Shown here piece by piece: positions 58,296-64,000 of a stretch of 64,000 nt of DNA. Made by a program: the position numbers and the translations under genes. The notes beneath the pieces were generated by a model. It had not been told where the DNA came from and did no database searches. It worked only from the letters and a program-made list of their open reading frames with translations. The stretch comes from Salvelinus alpinus (lineage: Eukaryota; Chordata; Actinopteri; Salmoniformes; Salmonidae). The DNA lies in NCBI RefSeq assembly GCF_045679555.1, contig NC_092122.1, positions 10,163,602-10,227,601 on the forward strand, in the 5' to 3' direction. The first letter of the stretch is position 1, and the number at the start of each line of letters is the position of its first letter.

Positions 58296-59069
58296 CAGTG
58301 GTGTAAAGTACTTAAGTAAAAATACTTTAAAGTACTACTACTATTTTGGGGGGTTTCTATTTTTGACAACTTTTACTTCACTACTTCCTAAAGAAAATTC
58401 AGTACTTTTTACTCCATACATTTTCCCTGACACCCAAAAGTACTCGTTACATTTTGAATGCTTAGCAGGAGAGGAAAATGGTCCAATTCACACACTTATG
58501 AAGAGAATATCTCTACTGCCTCTGATCTGACGGCCTCACTAAACACAAATGTTTTGTTTGTAAATGATGTCTGAGTGTTGCAGTGTGACCCTGCCTATCC
58601 GTAAATAAATAAAAAATGTAAAAAAATTGTGCTGGTTTGCTTAATATTTGTATTTTATTTTTATCGAACCTTTATTTAACTAGGTAAGTCAGTTAAGAAC
58701 AAATTCTTATTTACAATGACGGCCTACCCCGGCCAAACCCGGACAACGCTGGGCCAATTGTGCGCCACCCTATGGGACTCCCAATCACAGCCGGATGTGA
58801 TTCAGCCTGGATTCAAACCAGGGACTGTAGTGCCATCCCTTGCACTGAGATGCAGTACCTTAAGACTGCTGCGCCACTCGGGAGCCCAATTCCTTTAAAT
58901 TATTCGTACTTTTACTTTTAATACTTATGTATATTTAAAACCAAATAGTCTCAGACTTTTAATCTAGTAGTATTTTACTAGGTGACTTTCACTTTTACTT
59001 GAGTCATTTTCTATTAAGGTATCTTTACTTTTACTCAAGTATGACAATTGAGTACTTTTTCCATCACTG
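58296..59069. mobile_element. hAT-type MITE with a SINE insertion
   Basis: The ends CAGTGGTGTAAAGTACT and AGTACTTTTTCCATCACTG are inverted repeats. The target duplication is CTGGACCC at 58,288-58,295 and CTGGACCA at 59,070-59,077 (7 of 8 match). A second copy of the family lies at 61,694. Confidence 0.8.
58646..58887 (-). mobile_element. tRNA-derived SINE, second subfamily
   Basis: On the minus strand the head GGGCTCCCGAGTGGCGCAGC and B-box GGTTTGAATCC are tRNA-like. The body TTGGCCCAGCGTTGTCCGGG differs from the other copies in the window, whereas the tail AAGAATTTGTTCTTAACTGA with CTAGTTAAATAAAGG is shared. Head swapping on a common tail is known among salmonid SINEs. Confidence 0.85.
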
Positions 59070-59077
59070 CTGGACCA

Positions 59078-61195
59078 TCTCCTCTCGTCTCTTCTCCCTC
59101 AGACGTGATCTGCTGACTTGCATGTGAAGGCAGACAGACAGACATATGGATTGAACATTTGTCGGACAGACAGACAGACAGGGAGACACTGTGGGTATAG
59201 TAGGCAGAGGGTCCCGTGAAAAGAACACTCAGAGGAACCTTCCCAAAGACAGAGGGAGAGAGAGGATGGTACCACCTTAGAGTCTGGTGTCAAAGGAGGA
59301 GAGAGGGGAGTTGACACACACAGAGACAGAGAGAAACAAGAGAGAGACATTTAAATAAACAGAGCGATAGAGAGAGGGGGCTGGCAAAAGACAGACTGTA
59401 CAGCACGATATTCTTTGCAACTGCCATGAATATTCGACATGATCATATCTAATCAGACCTGAGAGGATGAGTGTGAGCCCTTTCATGAGTCATGACAGAG
59501 GAAATTCACAGAGCACCAGTACACCATCACTTCTGTATATAATCTGATTCTGTCTCTGTTATCCTTCCATGCACTTCACCTCTCAGCACTGAGACTGATC
59601 AATATCACAGCTATCTTGGCATGGTGTTATCAGCAGGGTTACACTGTAGCACTATAGAGAGAGAGTTGAGACAGAAAAATTAGGGTTTGGGTCAGTATAA
59701 TTAGCCTGTCCTGAGGGATTGGTTTCACACAGCTAGAACAACCTGCCTACATACCCCTGATCTGGGTCATTCTAGCTGCAGGGAACTGCTAAGTCTAACC
59801 TGAGTGCATGTACACACATACCTCTGGCCAAGAACTAACTGACAACTACTAAGATTTGACACACATAGACACACCGATGGTGGATGAAAAAACACTCGCT
59901 GGACACATGCAGTACTGGGGGGGATAGATGGAGGGGAGGGTGCATTTTTCAGCCCAGCGCCATATTGGCTCCAGAAGCACAGTTATTAAGGGATGTTCCA
60001 GACAGACATGTATGCTACACCACCACTGGAAAAACATCACAGGGGTCAGAGGTCAAACAACACTGCTCCAATGAGACAAGCACCGGAGGACGAGTGTCAT
60101 CATAATCACACACACACACCTGTCAATGTTTGGGTCTGCCGATAGGATAGGAAAGAGGGACATTTGGACAGAATGCGTTACCTCAATTCTTCTCTATGTT
60201 GGCCTCTGCCAACTACACTAACAAGGTATGACATTAAATGGGGGATGTATCTTATGCCAGTCTGCTTGCCTGGTATCTTTGTGGCATGGTTTTCAGAGAG
60301 AAATCTGACTCTGAACTGATCCATTTCCACCATGATATTGTTTCCCTGAGAGGCAGTCACAGCCAAGGGGTGCTACACTGAGATTATACTGTGCCAGGTA
60401 TTACTGTGGTCTAAGGAACCAATTCCTCATCATCCCTATTAAACACTTACAGTAACCCTAGTTCAGACATCTATACGCTGTGAATTGTAACTTATTGGCC
60501 GAACAACCTTACATTCATTGTTAACATTGTACACATTAGCCAATCAGTTTCATATATGTACATTTGACAGAAACTTACAATGTGCGACACCTGTTATGGA
60601 CCGCAAGGCCTATAATACATTTGTATTTTAACGGTTCAGATAGGCTACAGCAAAACATAAAACATACAATTGGCAAAAACAAACGAAGCCAGTGTAACAC
60701 TGAAAGTATTCTTTGTGTATAAAATGTGATGACATATATCTAACTGACATGGGTCAAGGCATTGACTATTTACACAATTTATACTCTACTCAGCACTTTC
60801 AATATAACCTACTGTATGTAACGTTACAAGCCTCAGATTTTCCTGGGTTATAGCTTAAAAGGTGTTGACAACATGGTGTTGAAAATCAAATGGTGCGTAG
60901 CCTATAGGCTGAAGGCAAATAGACAACAATGGTATTGCCCATTATAACCACTCACTAAGGTATTTAAACACATATAATTGTGTTAATACAACTCATATTA
61001 GTAGGTGTCCTGTAGCTAGTCCTATTTTGACAAGCGAGCAAAATAGTTGGTCAACTCAACCAGACCCTTGTGGCGACGCAACATTGCCCACTGGCAACAT
61101 TGTTTCTAGTCCTTTCAAAGCGGCATTGCAGTAGCCATTCTGATGGATAAGTGTGCTTGTAAACCTACATGAAGCCACAACATTTGGCTACTTAC
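59078..61195. other. cdk17 intron 1, unique stretch near the promoter
   Basis: No repeats or exons recognised in 2.1 kb. A short GACAGACAGACA run lies near 59,130-59,180. Confidence 0.5.
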
Positions 61196-61650
61196 CAGAA
61201 ACGATGTACGTTGTTTCGACCTGACTTCCACACCTCGATGGGCGCTTCCTCGGAGGCCGGATGCCCGTCTTTCACCCACCCGTAAAAACAGTTCGTATAC
61301 GTCTTGCTTTTCTCTTGCTCACATTATTCCGTACAGAATGTTCTCACATGAACATCGTTTTCAAAATTCAAATGATAAACATTACAGACCAGATTCCGAA
61401 AGCTCACTTCTATGACGAGCAGGGAGCTTATGGGGAGTGAGAACGGAGTGTGTCTGTGGATGAACCGGTAGGGGTGCAAGCTTTGGCTGCCCGCATTCTG
61501 ACGCCTCCGCCTATGCTGCTGCTGACATGGAGAGAGAGGGGGGAAATGAACTGAATGAGATTGGTGGCCGCCTACTACTACCAGCACCAATATGGCCCTT
61601 CCTTCATTCAATGAGTAGTTTTGTAGCGCCTCCTGCAGTAGGCCTACGAC
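61196..61650 (-). promoter_or_regulatory. cdk17: cdk17 non-coding exon 1 and core promoter region
   Basis: A strong donor on the minus strand, CGTTTCTG/gtaagtagcc, lies at 61,196/61,195. Upstream sequence has more CpG than its surroundings (61,200-61,320 and 61,400-61,580). Joined to the exon at 35,694 the phase allows the ATG there to be the first in frame. The transcription start, probably between 61,450 and 61,650, is not resolved. The exon is assigned to cdk17 because it is the next donor upstream, on the right strand, in a promoter-like stretch. Confidence 0.55.
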
Positions 61651-61693
61651 CCAGATAAATCATAGCCTACATTCCCTGACAACTAGGCTTAAT

Positions 61694-62165
61694 CAGTGGT
61701 GCAAATTACTTAGTAAAAATACTTTTAAGTACTACTTGAGTCGTTTTTTGGGGGTATCTGTACTTTACTTTACTATTTATATTTTTGGCTGCTTTTACTT
61801 CACTACATTCCTAAAGAAAATAACGCACTTTTTACTCCATACATTTCCCCTGATACCCAAAACTATTCGTTCTATTTTGAATGCTTAGCAGGACAGTCAA
61901 ATTGTCTGTTTTCACACACATATCAAGAGAACATCCCTGGTCATCCTTATTGCATCATCTGGTGGACTCACTAAACACACATGCTTCCTTTGTACATTAT
62001 GTCTGAGTGTTGGTGTGCCCTTGGCTATCCATAAATTCAAAATACAAGAAAATGGTGCCATCTGGTTTGCTTAAGATAAGTCATTTGAAATTATTTATAC
62101 TTTTACTTTTGATACTTAAGTAGGCCTATATATATTTTTTAATTACTCAATCTACTTAGGCTAAG
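61694..62165. repeat. Second, right-truncated copy of the 58.3-kb hAT-type MITE
   Basis: CAGTGGTGCAAATTACTTAG at the left and body phrases such as ACTCCATACATTT and TTTTGAATGCTTAGCAGGA match the copy at 58.3 kb. The right terminal repeat is missing. Confidence 0.75.
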
Positions 62166-62189
62166 GGAATTCATTCTCATTTTGAGTCT

Positions 62190-62668
62190 GTGTCTGTTGA
62201 TCTCTGTCCCCTAATAGTTTATTCAGTTATTAGACTATATCTGTTGATCTCTGTCCCCTTATAGTTTATTCAGTTATTAGACTATATCTGTTGATCTCTG
62301 TCCCCTTATAGTTTATTCAGTTATTAGACTATATCTGTTGATCTCTGTCCCCTTATAGTTTATTCAGTTATTAGACTATATCTGTTGATCTCTGTCCCCT
62401 AATAGTTTATTCAGTTATTAGACTATATCTGTTGATCTCTGTCCCCTAATAGTTTATTCAGTTATTAGACTATATCTGTTGATCTCTGTCCCCTAATCGT
62501 TTATTCAGTTATTAGACTATATCTGTTGATCTCTGTCCCCTAATAGTTTATTCAGTTATTAGACTATATCTGTTGATCTCTGTCCCCTAATCGTTTATTC
62601 AGTTATTAGACTATATCTGTTGATCTCTGTCCCCTAATCGTTTATTCAGTTATTAGACTATATCTGTT
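62190..62668. repeat. 47-bp tandem repeat, ten units
   Basis: Ten units of 47 bp containing CTGTTGATCTCTGTCCCC and TAGTTTATTCAGTTATTAGA. Units differ mainly at two sites (CCTTATAG, CCTAATAG, CCTAATCG), arranged in blocks. Confidence 0.95.
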
Positions 62669-62894
62669 TCCATGTTTTGTACATTTGTCACAAAGATGCT
62701 CTGTCTTATTTTATTCTCTCATGTCTTGTGGGTTTATGCGGATGGTTGCCATCTGACGGGATTGAGGGGTGGTATTTATTGTTTTGTGTCTAATTATTTG
62801 TTTGCTTGTTTGTTGTTGTTGTTGTTGTTGTTCACCATGACTGAAATGAGCTCTGAGGCCAGGGTGAAATGAGGGAAAGCTTCCATTCAATGAA

Positions 62895-63043
<149 letters not shown>

Positions 63044-63045
63044 TG

Positions 63046-63232
63046 TTACTATCCTTGTGGGGACCAAAAGGGTTAGGGTTACAATTAGGGTTAGCATTAG
63101 GGTTATGGGTTAGGTTTAGGGGGTTTTAGGGTTAAGGTAAGGGTTAAGGTGAAGGTTAGGTTAACGGTTAGGTGTAAGGGAAAATAGGATATTGAATGGG
63201 ACCAAATTGTTTTTACCACACAAGAATAGTAA
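63046..63232. mobile_element. Second MITE-like element with a TTAGGG-rich core
   Basis: The ends TTACTATCCTTGTGGGGACC and CACAAGAATAGTAAAAC match the copy at 44.8 kb. The core has GGGTTAGGGTTACAATTAGG followed by GTTAGCATTAGGGTTATGGG and more such words up to 63,180. The flanks are GT-rich on both sides. Confidence 0.7.
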
Positions 63233-63415
63233 AACAAACGTGCATGTGTGCGCGTGTGTGCGCGCGCGCGTGTGTCAATGTCACTCTCACTTGTGGACTT
63301 CGACCTAGTCGGAGAGTAGCCTACAGCAGCAGCATACTGTAGGTCTACATAACAGTGGGCATATGACTGTCTGCGCATCGAAGGGAATACAGAATAAAAC
63401 ATATATTCTTGCAAA

Positions 63416-63508
63416 ATGTCTCGAGCGGCAGACAGACTGAAAGTGGTCGTGAATCATCTGGATCGACCATCTTCTTTTGTTGTATCCTTTTCAACTGTCT
63501 TACTGTAA
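63416..63508 (+). other. Possible first coding exon of a divergent gene
   Basis: An ATG with A at -3 opens 30 codons (MSRAADRLKVVVNHLDRPSS and ten more) before a TAA at 63,506. A donor-like ACT/gtaaat lies at 63,504/63,505, just before the stop. The start vaguely recalls the N-terminus of peroxisomal 3-ketoacyl-CoA thiolase (RLQVVLGHL in human), but this is too short to be evidence of identity. The position, 1.8 kb upstream of cdk17 exon 1 and divergent, is plausible for a gene start. Confidence 0.25.
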
Positions 63509-64000
63509 ATGTTGTGTGTTTCTCCATGGCTGCGCGGTGGTGGAATTTCTGACCGACTTTCAAGGACTGTGCGTCGGCACAGCTTCGCAGGACAGGCCGG
63601 GGCATGAGTAAATTGTCCGGGCCTTTTCAGAGCGAACTGAACATTGGGAGTGGAACTATAACATTGCAAAATGTATTTATTTTCTGTGAATGTGTTTATT
63701 TATCCATATAAGACTACACTATCTTATAGGCTATGTATGCGTAAAAGTCGCGCTTGTAACTATTAGGCTATAGGTATTCACAATTGAATTTCTTCTTATA
63801 ATTAACGGTATGACATAGCTTGCATAAATGTGTAATAGCTACAAATAACTATTTTGTTATAAGACATCATTCATGTATGGCCTTAATTCATTGCATAAAG
63901 CAAGCATCTACCTCTGGCCAAAACGTTACCTACTATCAACCACAAGCACTGAGGTAAGTGACACATCAATCTCCTATTTGGGCTGTTTTTGACTATGTCA
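63509..64000. other. Unassigned end of window
   Basis: AT-rich sequence with no repeat or exon recognised. Confidence 0.5.

Larger units (their letters stand above)
35695..61195 (-). other. cdk17 intron 1 (25.5 kb)
   Basis: The acceptor is TGCCCTACAG/GCCCTG at 35,694 and the donor CGTTTCTG/gtaagt at 61,196/61,195. The intron is the most transposon-rich part of the window: nearly all the dispersed repeats listed from 35.8 to 59.1 kb are in it. The acceptor side has only about 95 bp of unique sequence before an antisense LINE begins. Confidence 0.75.

Noticed and set aside
62190-62668. CRISPR-like array
   Set aside because: The units are contiguous without variable spacers, and the genome is a vertebrate's.

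Overview
The window is a piece of a teleost nuclear genome, very probably a salmonid. Its exons have canonical splice sites. The dispersed repeats are typical of salmonids: several Tc1/mariner transposon families including a relative of the Sleeping Beauty ancestor, tRNA-derived SINEs with tails like CCTAGTTAAATAAAGG, CR1/L2-type LINEs, short hAT-like elements with 8-bp target duplications, and long CA/TG microsatellites. Species and chromosome cannot be fixed from the sequence.

Three host genes can be read exon by exon with every splice phase agreeing. (1) hcfc2 (host cell factor 2) lies on the minus strand, about 4.29-10.9 kb, with 16 coding exons and 779 residues. (2) elk3 (Net/SAP-2, an ETS ternary-complex factor) lies on the plus strand, about 14.3-26.0 kb, with a non-coding first exon, 4 coding exons and 399 residues. 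(3) cdk17 (PCTAIRE-2 kinase) lies on the minus strand, about 27.5-61.6 kb, with a non-coding first exon, a 25-kb first intron, 15 coding exons and 526 residues. hcfc2 and elk3 are divergent, about 3.4 kb apart. elk3 and cdk17 are convergent, as ELK3 and CDK17 are on human 12q23, and human HCFC2 is on the same arm. Two possible first exons of unseen genes flank the trio: one at about 3.95-4.03 kb (minus) and one at 63.4 kb (plus). Both are weak calls.

Layout: 1-3.4 kb, a recent non-autonomous LTR-element fossil carrying a Tc1 copy; 3.4-4.3 kb, a possible upstream exon; 4.3-10.9 kb, hcfc2; 10.9-14.2 kb, the intergenic interval with an old repeat; 14.2-26 kb, elk3, whose intron 2 holds a minisatellite, a Tc1 copy and a LINE; 26-27.5 kb, convergent 3' ends; 27.5-35.7 kb, the cdk17 coding exons; 35.7-61.2 kb, cdk17 intron 1. 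That intron is a transposon-rich desert: a LINE with a nested hAT element and SINEs, an inverted LINE fragment, several Tc1 copies, a 900-bp fold-back element, TTAGGG-rich elements and four tandem arrays. The window ends in repeats and a possible divergent gene start.

The three genes do not form a pathway. hcfc2 and elk3 act in transcription and cdk17 is a cytoplasmic kinase; they are linked by conserved synteny. I found no unknown biological system. The most unusual features concern splicing: a TG microsatellite of about 140 bp used as the 3' splice-site tract of a cdk17 exon; a minisatellite that copies the elk3 exon-2 donor about seven times and contains an exact 21-bp inversion; two reading frames open through the last hcfc2 exons; and a 20-bp duplication of a splice donor.
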